From contig NZ_VIVR01000001.1 in assembly GCF_007828955.1 (NCBI RefSeq), forward strand, positions 2,604,001 through 2,668,000: a DNA stretch of 64,000 nucleotides. The letters are read 5' to 3'. The notes beneath the pieces are model-generated. The model was not told where the DNA came from. It was given only the letters and a program-made list of their open reading frames with translations, and searched no databases. The position numbers and the translations under genes are program-made. Positions 23,568 through 31,794 of this stretch are shown one piece after another. Every line of letters starts with the position of its first letter. The stretch's first letter is position 1. Source of the DNA: Kitasatospora atroaurantiaca (lineage in GTDB: Bacteria; Actinomycetota; Actinomycetes; Streptomycetales; Streptomycetaceae).

Positions 23568-25523
23568 TCAGGGCTGGAGACGGCCGGCGAAGCGGCGCTC
23601 GAAGCCGTCGGCGGTGTCGGCGGTGACGGTGTAGTCGTAGCGGCCGACTGCGGTCGGGGCGAGGACGGTGCTCGCGGTGCCGCCGGGAGCAACGGTGAGG
23701 CTCTTCGGGGACTGCGCGGTGGGGGCTCCCAGGGCCGAGTTGGTGGAGACGGTGAAGACGGCGGGCTTGCCGCCCTGGTTGGTCAGGGTGAGGTGGACGC
23801 CGTCCGGCTGTTCGACCGAGGAGACCTCCGGGTGGGCCTTCGCCGGGTTGGTCCAGGTGAGGACGTCGCCCTTGTAGCCGCGCAGGAAGCCGTCGGGGCC
23901 GTGTGCGTCGATGTCGTACGGGCCGCCGCTGACGCCGAGGGCGCTGAAGTAGTCGGTGACCTGGCCGCCCGCCGGAAGGGTGTACTGCCAGGCGCCGAAC
24001 TTGCGGAAGTTCACCGTGTACATCGAGATGCCCGCGCCGAGCCGGCCCAGGTTGTCGAGGGTGATCCAGAGCAGGCCCTTGGCGGTGTCCGTGCGCGAAG
24101 AGGAGCCGAAGCGGTAGCCGATCGGAAGGGCGGGCCGGTCGCCGGGCTCGATCTCCGGCTGGTGCTGGATCAGCGGCGGGAAGAGCGGCGGCAGCAGCTT
24201 CTTGTCCTGCTCGGCGAGGTCGGCCAGCAGCTTCTTGGTGTCCGGGAGGGCGGGGAACGTGCGGTTGCTGGTCGTGAAGTCGAAGGCGGACATCAGGTCT
24301 CCGCAGACGGTGCGGCGCCAGGCGGAGATGTTGGGCTCGCGCACGCCCGTCCAGTTCTCCAGGAATCGCAGCACGGAGGTGTGGTCGAACACCTCGGAGT
24401 TGACCCGGCCGCCGCGGCTCCAGGGTGAGATCACGATCATCGGCACGCGCGGCCCCAGACCGATCGGTGCGCCGTTGATGAACTCGTCGGGAGTGCCCTC
24501 GGGTGCGGTCGGCGGGACGACGTGGTCGAAGAAGCCGTCGTTCTCGTCGTAGTTCAGCAGCACCACGGTCTTCGCCCAGACTTCCGGGTGCGCGGCGAGC
24601 GCCTCCAGCACGTACGAGGAGGTGAAGTCCGCGCCGGCCGCAGGCGGGTGGTTGGGGTGTTCGGACTGAGCCTCGGGGGCCACCACCCAGCTGACCGCCG
24701 GGAGCCGGCCGGCGGCGACGTCCTGCGCGAAGTCGTCGGCGCCGCGTCGGGCCATGCCGTTGACGTACAGCGGGGAGTCCTGCGGGGCGGACTGGAAGGA
24801 CTTGAACCAGGCGAGCGCGTTGTCGTCGTAGTTGTCCTGCTGCTGGTAGACCTTCCAGGAGATGCCCGCGGCCTGCAGGCGCTCCGGGTAGGTCGTCCAG
24901 GTGAAGCCGCTCCTGCTGTTGTCGGTCACCGGGCCGCCGCCGAGGCCGTGCGGGTCGACCGTGCCCGACCAGAGGTAGAGGCGGTTGGGGTCGGTGGACG
25001 CCATGGTGGAGCAGAAGTACTGGTCACAGACGGTGAAGGCGTCGGCGAGGGCGTACTGGAAGGGGATGTCCTGGCGGCGGTAGTAGCCCATGGTCCACCA
25101 GGTCTTGGCCGGGATCCAGTTGCTGTACCGGCCGTCGGCCCAGGCGCTGTGGGTGCCGCTCCAGGAGTGGTCGAGGTCGAAGATCCGCTGGGCGTCGCTG
25201 GTCGAGGTGTCCAGGTGCCAGGGCAGCAGGGTGGTGCCGCCGACGGTGCCGAGCATCCGCTGGTGCAGGACGTCCGAGCCGTTCGGGAAGCGGACCCGCG
25301 AGGTGTCGCCGTAGCCGCGGACGCCGGAGAGGGCGCCGAAGTAGTGGTCGAAGGAGCGGTTCTCCTGCATCAGGACGACGACATGCTCCACGTCGTCCAG
25401 CGTGCCGCGCGCGGCCGGTGCGGCCAGCGCCTGCTGGAGCGCCCCGGGGAGGGCCCCGACACCGAGCGCGGCACCGGACGCGACGGCCGAGCCCAGCAGG
25501 GCGCGGCGGGAGATGGGCGACAT
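23568..25523 (-). CDS. Phosphocholine-type phospholipase C, Tat-exported
   Basis: 651 residues, alkaline-phosphatase-fold phosphoesterase of the bacterial phospholipase C family. Twin-arginine signal SRRALLGSA at residues 5-13 with cleavage near ALAAPAA. The catalytic N-terminus ENRSFDHYFG (54-63) is diagnostic; metal-site segments DHSWSGTH, TDPNR and YDENDGFFDHV follow. The C-terminal about 180 residues hold two beta domains (DUF756-like) typical of the phosphocholine-preferring enzymes. Expression is often phosphate-controlled in the family, but no convincing PHO box was found upstream. Divergent from the PBP gene. Confidence 0.93.
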   Translation of the reverse strand: MSPISRRALLGSAVASGAALGVGALPGALQQALAAPAARGTLDDVEHVVVLMQENRSFDHYFGALSGVRGYGDTSRVRFPNGSDVLHQRMLGTVGGTTLLPWHLDTSTSDAQRIFDLDHSWSGTHSAWADGRYSNWIPAKTWWTMGYYRRQDIPFQYALADAFTVCDQYFCSTMASTDPNRLYLWSGTVDPHGLGGGPVTDNSRSGFTWTTYPERLQAAGISWKVYQQQDNYDDNALAWFKSFQSAPQDSPLYVNGMARRGADDFAQDVAAGRLPAVSWVVAPEAQSEHPNHPPAAGADFTSSYVLEALAAHPEVWAKTVVLLNYDENDGFFDHVVPPTAPEGTPDEFINGAPIGLGPRVPMIVISPWSRGGRVNSEVFDHTSVLRFLENWTGVREPNISAWRRTVCGDLMSAFDFTTSNRTFPALPDTKKLLADLAEQDKKLLPPLFPPLIQHQPEIEPGDRPALPIGYRFGSSSRTDTAKGLLWITLDNLGRLGAGISMYTVNFRKFGAWQYTLPAGGQVTDYFSALGVSGGPYDIDAHGPDGFLRGYKGDVLTWTNPAKAHPEVSSVEQPDGVHLTLTNQGGKPAVFTVSTNSALGAPTAQSPKSLTVAPGGTASTVLAPTAVGRYDYTVTADTADGFERRFAGRLQP

Positions 25524-25657
25524 TGAGGACTCCTGACGAGGGTTCAGGGGCTACCGGCGAGTAGGGATGATTCCAGCGGCCGGCGAACATGGGAAGGCCT
25601 CGGAACGGCGCTTGAGGTGTACAGACAAGTCGGCCTAAACCCGCCGTAGGTGAAAAT

Positions 25658-25745
25658 GGGACAAAGGTCCCTAACGTCTGACAAGAGGATCAGGCACACT
25701 TGCACGGTCCCGTGCCCCGAGCCGACTGACAGACGACTGACAGAC
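25658..25745. promoter_or_regulatory. Palindrome and 11-bp direct repeats between phospholipase and PBP genes
   Basis: The 238-bp divergent gap contains GGGAC-AAAG-GTCCC (25658-25671). It also contains two tandem copies of GACTGACAGAC (25724-25734, 25735-25745) plus a partial third copy ending 10 bp before the PBP start. The 11-bp spacing is one helical turn, as in response-regulator sites, but the sequence matches no site I know. Confidence 0.35.
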
Positions 25746-25761
25746 GACTGCCCTAGACCGC

Positions 25762-28104
25762 GTGAGCAACCGACACAGGGCTCGCAGGAAAGGCCCTCCG
25801 TTGTTCCGCACATCGCCCGCCGGCCCGCACCCGCGCGCTCGAACCCTGGCCGCCCGTGCCGCCCGTGCCCGACGGATGGGTTGGCGCAGGCTGATCCCCA
25901 CCTGGCGGATGACGCTTGTGGGACTGGTCACGTCCGCGCTGCTCGGAGTCGGCTTCTTCGTACTCGGCATCGCCCTGGTGCAGGTCCCGGACGCGCATGC
26001 CGTCGCCACCGCGCAGAGCAACACCTGGCTCTACCAGGACGGCACCCTGCTCGCCCGTACCGGACAGACCAACCGCCAGAACGTCGGCCTCGACAAGGTC
26101 TCCCCCGCCGCCCAGCACGCCGCCCTCGCCGCCGAGGACCGGAACTTCTACGACGAGGGCGCGGTCAACGTGAAGGGCCTGTTCCGGGCAGCTCTGCACA
26201 CCGCCTCGGGCGGGGGCACCCAGGGCGGATCCACCATCACCCAGCAGTACGTCAAGAACACCTATCTCAGCCAGAAGCAGACCGTCGCCCGCAAGGTGAA
26301 GGAACTGTTCATCGCCATGAAGGTGGACGCGACGGAGAGCAAGGACGACGTCCTGGCCGGGTATCTCAACACCTCCTACTACGGCCGGGGCGCCTACGGC
26401 GTCCAGGCGGCGGCCCAGGCCTACTTCGGCGTCGACGCGGACCGGCTGGACGCCGCCCAGGGCGCCTACCTGGCCGCGCTGCTCAATGCGCCCAGCGCGT
26501 ACGACGTCGCGACCGCGACGCCCAAGGGCAAGCAGAACGCCGTGAACCGCTGGAACTACGTCCTGGACGGCATGGTCCAGCAGAACTGGCTGTCCGCCGC
26601 CGACCGGGCGGCCGTCACCTTCCCCGAGGTCAAGCAGCCCGAGAGCGCGCCGGGCCTCTCCGGGCAGGCCGGGTACCTGGTGAACGCCGCGACGGAGTAC
26701 CTCACCTCGCACGGTGTGATCAGCGAGGCCGCACTCGCCCAGGGCGGGTACACCGTCACCCTCACGGTCGACGCGGGGCGCGAGCAGAACCTGAAGGACG
26801 CCGTGCAGCAGCAGCTCACCGACAACCTCAAGCCGGAGAGCCGGAAGAAGGACGCCGACGCCCAGGCCGGGGCGGTGTCGATCGACCCGAAGACCGGCGC
26901 GGTCGTCGCGCTGTACGGCGGTGGCGACGCGACAAAGCACTGGATCGACAACGCGACCCGCACGGACTACCAGGCCGGTTCGACGTTCAAGGCGATCGCG
27001 CTGGCCGCGGCCCTGGACACCGGCGCGCGGACCCAGTCCGGCCAGCGGATCACCGCCGGCACGGTGTACGACGGCACCAGCGGGCGGGCCGTCGTGGGCG
27101 GGAGCCGCGGCGCCACCCCGTACGCGCCGCCGAACGAGGGCGGCAAGGACTACGGGCGGGTGACCCTCCAGCAGGCCACCGACTGGTCGGTGAACTCGGT
27201 CTTCGCCCAGCTCGCCCAGGACACCGGCCTGGCCAAGGTCCGGGACACCGCCGTCGCGCTCGGCCTGCCCGCCGACACCCCCGGACTGGCCGCGCACCCC
27301 TCGATCCCGCTGGGCGTTGCCACTCCCAGCGTGCTGGACATGGCCGGGGTCTACGCCACGCTCGACAACGGCGGGAAGCAGATCACGCCGTGGCTGGTGA
27401 AGTCGCTGCAGCACGAGGGGGAGAAGGTGGCGCTTCCGGCACCGGAGTCCACCCAGGTGATCAGCGAGAAGACCGCGCAGACGGTGACCGCGCTGCTCCA
27501 GGGCGTCGTCGCCGACCCCGGCGGGACCGGAGCCCGTGCCAAGGCGCTCGGCCGCCCGGTGGCGGGCAAGACCGGGACGACCGACGACTCGAAGTCGGTC
27601 TGGTTCGTCGGGTACACGCCCGAGCTGGTGACGGCCGTGGCGATGTTCGGCCAGGACCCGGCGACGGGCGCCCAGGTCACGCTGGACGGGACCGGCGGCG
27701 TCGCCGGGGCGGCCGGCGGCCGGTTCCCGACGCAGATCTGGACCGCGTACATGAAGGCCGCGCTGGCGGGGCAGCCGGTCGCGGAGTTCGACGGGGTCGC
27801 GGCCGACGGTTCGCTGCTGTCCGACCCGACGGCGGCAGCGACGCCGTCGGAGGCGGCATCCGGGTCGGCCGGCCCCTCGGAGTCGCCGTCGGCCACCGCG
27901 TCATCCGGTACGTCTCGCTGGAACTCGGACTGGGCGTCGCCCGGCGCGTCGCCGTCCTCCTCCAGGCCGGGGTCCTGGCCGTCCCCGTCGCGTTCGGGGT
28001 CGTCGGCCCCCTCGCCGACCGCCGGCGCATCCGGATCACCCGCTGCTCCCGCAGCCCCGAGCGGACGCGCCGACACCGGGCGGACTCCGGCAACCGGGCG
28101 CTGA
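25762..28104 (+). CDS. Class A penicillin-binding protein (transglycosylase/transpeptidase)
   Basis: 780 residues, membrane-anchored peptidoglycan polymerase and cross-linker. Basic cytoplasmic N-terminus, one transmembrane helix (about 52-74), then a GT51 domain with EDRNF (catalytic E125), QGGSTITQQ and the RKVKELFIAMKVD motif. The transpeptidase domain has S407-T-F-K410, S476-V-N478 and K603-T-G-T. The last about 110 residues are a Ser/Pro/Ala-rich tail, as in many actinobacterial PBPs. GTG start at 25762. No partner genes adjacent. Confidence 0.95.
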   Translation: MSNRHRARRKGPPLFRTSPAGPHPRARTLAARAARARRMGWRRLIPTWRMTLVGLVTSALLGVGFFVLGIALVQVPDAHAVATAQSNTWLYQDGTLLARTGQTNRQNVGLDKVSPAAQHAALAAEDRNFYDEGAVNVKGLFRAALHTASGGGTQGGSTITQQYVKNTYLSQKQTVARKVKELFIAMKVDATESKDDVLAGYLNTSYYGRGAYGVQAAAQAYFGVDADRLDAAQGAYLAALLNAPSAYDVATATPKGKQNAVNRWNYVLDGMVQQNWLSAADRAAVTFPEVKQPESAPGLSGQAGYLVNAATEYLTSHGVISEAALAQGGYTVTLTVDAGREQNLKDAVQQQLTDNLKPESRKKDADAQAGAVSIDPKTGAVVALYGGGDATKHWIDNATRTDYQAGSTFKAIALAAALDTGARTQSGQRITAGTVYDGTSGRAVVGGSRGATPYAPPNEGGKDYGRVTLQQATDWSVNSVFAQLAQDTGLAKVRDTAVALGLPADTPGLAAHPSIPLGVATPSVLDMAGVYATLDNGGKQITPWLVKSLQHEGEKVALPAPESTQVISEKTAQTVTALLQGVVADPGGTGARAKALGRPVAGKTGTTDDSKSVWFVGYTPELVTAVAMFGQDPATGAQVTLDGTGGVAGAAGGRFPTQIWTAYMKAALAGQPVAEFDGVAADGSLLSDPTAAATPSEAASGSAGPSESPSATASSGTSRWNSDWASPGASPSSSRPGSWPSPSRSGSSAPSPTAGASGSPAAPAAPSGRADTGRTPATGR

Positions 28105-28163
28105 CCGGACGGGCCGGAAACGCTGGTTGAAGCTGCCGGACGGGCCGGAAGCGCTGGTTGCAG
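28105..28163. repeat. Two tandem 28-bp repeats after the PBP gene
   Basis: 28105-28132 and 28136-28163 are 28-bp direct repeats with two mismatches, starting right at the PBP stop codon. Each includes CGGACGGGCCGGAA and GCTGGTTG. Function unknown. Confidence 0.7.
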
Positions 28164-28274
28164 GGGCGGCTGCACGCGGTGCAAGCGCCGGGGCGGACAT
28201 GCCGGCGAATCGTCCAGTACCAAAAGGCGAGATAGCACCTTACTTCGGCGGCTGCGAGCTGCAACAATGCCCTG

Positions 28275-29360
28275 ATGCACAGCTCAAAGCCCCTCCCCCG
28301 GGCGTCGGCCAGGACGCTCGGCCTGACCCTGGCGCTGGTCTCCGCGTTCGCCTTCGGCGGCTCCGGTACCGCGGCGAAGCCACTCATCGAAGCGGGGCTC
28401 TCCCCGCTCCATGTCGTCTGGCTCCGGGTCACGGGCGCAGCGCTGGTACTGCTGCCGCTCGCCTACCGGCACCGGGACGCCGTCCGTCAGCGGCCCGGCC
28501 TGCTGATCGGCTTCGGCCTGCTGGCGGTGGCGGGTGTGCAGGCCTGCTACTTCGCCGCGATCTCCCGGATCCCGGTCGGAGTCGCGCTGCTGATCGAGTA
28601 CCTCGGGCCGCTGCTGCTGCTCGGGTACGTGAAGTTCGTCCAACGGCGTCCCGTCTCGCGTGCGGCGACGATCGGGGCCGGGGTCGCGGTGACCGGGCTG
28701 GCCTGCGTCGTCGAGGTCTGGCACGGGCTGAGCTTCGACGCGCTCGGGGTGCTGTTCGGCCTCGGCGCGGCCTGCTGCCAGGTCGGCTACTTCGTGCTCG
28801 CCGACGCCGGCCGCCAGGGCGACAGGCCGGTGGACCCGATGGCGGTCAGCGCGTACGGGCTGTTGACCGGGGCCGTGGTGCTGACCGCGTTCACGCGCCC
28901 CTGGAACGCGGACTGGGGCCTGCTCGGCGGCCAGGTCAGCATGAACGGGGTCAGCGTGCCCGCCCTGGTGCCCGCCGCATGGATGGTGCTGATCGCGACC
29001 GTGCTGGCCTACCTGACCGGGGTCATCGCCGTGCAGCACCTCTCGCCGCCGGTGGCCGGGGTGGTGGCCAACCTGGAGGCCGTGGTCGCAACGGTGGCGG
29101 CGTGGTTCCTGCTCGGCGAGCACCTCGGCACGCCGCAGCTGTTGGGCGGGCTGTTGGTGCTGGCCGGAGCATTCGCGGCGCAGACCAGCAAGCCCGCCGA
29201 GCCGGGTGCGCCTGCCGAGCCGGTCTCAGCGGGCGCGGTGCCCGGGGCTGAGGCCGAGCTCTCGGGGGCGGCGGCTGCAGCGGGGCCAGGAGCGGGATCG
29301 GGCGGCCCGTCTGACGCGGCCGGGTGTCAGGTGCCGGCCCAGCCGAACCAGTCAAGGTGA
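28275..29360 (+). CDS. EamA-family transporter (DMT superfamily)
   Basis: 361 residues, ten predicted transmembrane helices made of two EamA repeats (first about residues 18-145, second about 160-295). Diagnostic segments are FGGSGTAAKPLIEAGLSP, IPVGVALLIEYLGPLLL and VAGVVANLEAVVATVAAW. The family exports amino acids, purines and other metabolites; substrate not predictable. A Gly/Ala-rich hydrophilic tail of about 60 residues is unusual. Its 3' end overlaps the convergent signal peptidase gene by 34 bp. Confidence 0.9.
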   Translation: MHSSKPLPRASARTLGLTLALVSAFAFGGSGTAAKPLIEAGLSPLHVVWLRVTGAALVLLPLAYRHRDAVRQRPGLLIGFGLLAVAGVQACYFAAISRIPVGVALLIEYLGPLLLLGYVKFVQRRPVSRAATIGAGVAVTGLACVVEVWHGLSFDALGVLFGLGAACCQVGYFVLADAGRQGDRPVDPMAVSAYGLLTGAVVLTAFTRPWNADWGLLGGQVSMNGVSVPALVPAAWMVLIATVLAYLTGVIAVQHLSPPVAGVVANLEAVVATVAAWFLLGEHLGTPQLLGGLLVLAGAFAAQTSKPAEPGAPAEPVSAGAVPGAEAELSGAAAAAGPGAGSGGPSDAAGCQVPAQPNQSR

Positions 29361-30067
29361 TTGAGCGGCCAGACCACCGCTGAGGCCGGGCCGACCACGT
29401 TGGTCACCGGCACCGCGCCGCCGCCGGGCCCCTCGCGGTGGTAGCGCGAGTCCGCAGAGTCACTGCGGTGGTCGCCCTCCACCCAGACGTACCCCTTCGG
29501 CACGGTCACCGGGCCGAAGTCCAGACCCGCGCAGGAGTCGTCCCCGGGGTGGAGATACGGCTCGCTGACCGACCGGCCGTCCACGCGCAGCGTCGTCCCG
29601 CGGCACTGGACGGTCTGGCCACCGGTCGCGATCACCCGCTTGACCAGGTAGTTGTCGCCCTTGGGCGGCAGCACCCCGACGAAGCTGAGGACGTCACCGA
29701 CAGCGCCCGACACCGCGTTGCCGGTGTCCGCCTGCGGAGGCAGCCAGGCTCCCGGGTCCTTGAACACCACCGGCTGCCCCGCCTGCGGTTTCCACCCGAA
29801 CAGCGGCGCCAGCTTGTTGACGGCCACCCGGTCGCCGATCCGCAGAGTGTTCTCCATCGAACCGGACGGGATGGTGAACACCTGGAACAGGCAGGTCTTG
29901 ATGAACAGCGCCGCCGCCAGCCCCAGCACCACCATGACAGGAAGCTCGGCCCACCAGGGCCACCGCCTGCGGCGCCCCGCTCGGGCGCGGCCCGCCCTGG
30001 GCGGTCGCGGAGGTTCGGCGCCGGCTGCGGCCTGGCGGTCCGACGGCGCGGACGGGTGTCGGGTCAC
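29327..30067 (-). CDS. lepB: Signal peptidase I
   Basis: 246 residues, type I signal peptidase removing signal peptides at the outer face of the membrane. Basic, Pro/Ala/Arg-rich N-terminus, one transmembrane helix (about 42-60). Catalytic Ser70 in IPSGSMENTL and Lys143 in NYLVKRVIATGG; the GDHRSDSADSR box follows, all in the usual order. GTG start. Streptomyces carry several paralogues; this one is a single gene, convergent with the EamA gene and overlapping it. Confidence 0.93.
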   Translation of the reverse strand: MTRHPSAPSDRQAAAGAEPPRPPRAGRARAGRRRRWPWWAELPVMVVLGLAAALFIKTCLFQVFTIPSGSMENTLRIGDRVAVNKLAPLFGWKPQAGQPVVFKDPGAWLPPQADTGNAVSGAVGDVLSFVGVLPPKGDNYLVKRVIATGGQTVQCRGTTLRVDGRSVSEPYLHPGDDSCAGLDFGPVTVPKGYVWVEGDHRSDSADSRYHREGPGGGAVPVTNVVGPASAVVWPLNHLDWFGWAGT

Positions 30068-30374
30068 CGGGCGTTCTCACGCTCGAGGTCCCGACACCCG
30101 GAGTCCTGCCGGCACTTCCTGGCCATCGCTGCACCGCCTCTCCGGACCACGGCTTCCCGCCGACCGGCCATCGTGGCCGAGGCGCACCTGCAGTCCATCA
30201 GATCTGACGATCTGGGAAAGACAGCACGCTAACGCCGCCCACGAAGTGTCGCGAAATCAGACATTTAGCTGGCGCTGACAGGTTTGGACCGGTTTGGAGG
30301 TGGAAACGGGCGAGTGAGCCGACCCGGCCGCAGCTCGGTTCCGGTTCCGGCTCGGCGCCTGTAGGGCCCCTTGC
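30068..30374. other. Gap upstream of signal peptidase I
   Basis: 307 bp between two leftward genes. It holds the lepB promoter region and the 3' flank of the chorismate mutase gene. A 10-bp-spaced direct repeat GGTTTGGA occurs at 30281-30288 and 30291-30298. No gene seen. Confidence 0.4.
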
Positions 30375-30710
30375 TCAGGAGCGGGCGATCGCCTCGTGAT
30401 GGCGAATGACCTCGGCGATGATGAAGTTGAGGAACTTCTCGGCGAACACCGGATCCAGGTGGGCCCCCGCCGCCAGCTCGCGCAGCCGCTTGATCTGGTC
30501 ACGCTCCCTGGCCGGGTCGGCCGGCGGGAGCTTGTGCTCGGCCTTGAGCCGCCCGACCCGCTGGGTGGCCTTGAAACGCTCGGCCAGCATGTGGACAACG
30601 GCGGCGTCGATGTTGTCGATGCTCTCGCGCAGACTGGTCAGCTCGGCCCGGACGGCGTCGTCGATCCCCTCGAGCGAAGTGTCGGCGGAGTTCGTGGGCT
30701 GATCCGTCAT
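30375..30710 (-). CDS. Chorismate mutase (AroQ class)
   Basis: 111 residues from ATG 30710. A single all-helical AroQ domain: LTSLRESIDNIDAAVVHMLAERFKATQRVGRLKAEHKLPPADPAR, ending in FLNFIIAEVIRHHEAIA. The active-site Arg/Lys positions (first R in SLRESID, R and K of RVGRLKAEH, R of ARERD) are in the expected places. It converts chorismate to prephenate for Phe/Tyr synthesis in the cytoplasm. Single-gene unit; frames upstream of the ATG lack homology-like sequence. Confidence 0.93.
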   Translation of the reverse strand: MTDQPTNSADTSLEGIDDAVRAELTSLRESIDNIDAAVVHMLAERFKATQRVGRLKAEHKLPPADPARERDQIKRLRELAAGAHLDPVFAEKFLNFIIAEVIRHHEAIARS

Positions 30711-31021
30711 CGAGGTGGCTCCGGGGCTGGCTGACTGGGTGGCACCCGGGCGACCCACTGGTCCGGCTCGGGCCTGGGCAAATCTAACAGGGCACCCCCG
30801 CCGGACTCCTGCTGATTGTGGCATCCGTCCGCTATGTGGACTCCCGGCCGGACGCGCCCGCTTGGTGGAGGTCGGAGGTCCGTACCGGCTGCGATGCGGT
30901 TCGGCTCGATTCGGCTTGCGCCGCGGCTTGGGCCTGTGCTGCGTGGTCGACACGTAGGCTGGTCCACGGCATGACCGGAAGTGACGAACCAGTAGTCCCC
31001 CAGCACAGGAGGTACCTGATC

Positions 31022-31447
31022 GTGGCAACCACCCGTACCGCACGCACCGCGTGGGAAGGCAACCTGCTCGAGGGCAAGGGCCAGGTGACCTTCGACTCCT
31101 CCGGCATCGGCGAGTACCCGGTCTCCTGGCCTGCCCGCGCCGAGGAGCCGAACGGGAAGACCAGCCCTGAGGAGCTCATCGCCGCCGCGCACTCCGCGTG
31201 CTTCTCGATGGCGTTCTCGGCCGGCCTGGCCAAGGCCGGCACCCCGCCCACCAGGCTGGACACCCAGGCTGACGTGACCTTCCAGCCCGGCAAGGGCATC
31301 ACCGGCGTCCACCTCACCGTGATCGGCCAGGTGCCCGGCCTCGACGAGGCCGCGTTCGTGAAGGCCGCCGAGGACGCGAAGGCGAACTGCCCGGTCAGCC
31401 AGGCCCTGACCGGCACCACCATCACGCTGACCGCCAAGCTCGCGTAG
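31022..31447 (+). CDS. OsmC/Ohr-family peroxidase
   Basis: 141 residues from GTG 31022, fixed by AGGAGG at 31007-31012. The two redox cysteines of the family are present: C60 (AAHSACFSMAF) and C123 (KANCPVSQAL). These thiol peroxidases reduce organic hydroperoxides. The sequence is closer to OsmC than Ohr by its TSPEELIAAAHSACFSM motif. Single gene; no MarR-type OhrR regulator is adjacent. Confidence 0.93.
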   Translation: MATTRTARTAWEGNLLEGKGQVTFDSSGIGEYPVSWPARAEEPNGKTSPEELIAAAHSACFSMAFSAGLAKAGTPPTRLDTQADVTFQPGKGITGVHLTVIGQVPGLDEAAFVKAAEDAKANCPVSQALTGTTITLTAKLA

Positions 31448-31794
31448 CGGCTTCCGCCGCTTCCTGCTCCTCCTCAGGCCGGCGCCGCGTGCGCGTTGCC
31501 GGTGACCGGGAGTGCGACAACGGCGCATGCGCCCCTGGTGTGCATCTCACGATGTGTACCGGGGGCGCAGTGACGTACCGGCACGGTTGCTCCTAAACCC
31601 GACGAATCACCCTGGCGGCGGTCGCAGGTGGATCTGCACGGGTCCTATGATCAGCGGCAGTTCCCTGTTCCTTGCCGAGCGTCTCCCAGTGAGCGTTCTT
31701 GCACCGAGCTCGGGGGCCTCGAGAGTGCGGGAAGCCGGCCACCGCGGTGCGGTCGGTCGGTCGGATCAGCGTCAGCAGCGGACGGGAGCGTGCC
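31448..31794. other. Gap between OsmC and GGDEF-EAL genes
   Basis: A 347-bp gap. The + frame of the next gene is open through part of it (to 31699) but the text is not protein-like. It should hold the promoter of the c-di-GMP protein. No repeat or operator identified. Confidence 0.4.

Noticed and set aside
23239..23626. Two further overlapping + frame ORFs in the hypothetical region
   Set aside because: Arg/Gly/Pro-biased text in alternative frames; the frame starting at 23145 is the only protein-like one.
25524..25761. A PHO box upstream of the phospholipase C gene
   Set aside because: TTTTCACCTAC is a single weak half-match; no second repeat at 11-bp spacing agrees with the PhoP consensus.
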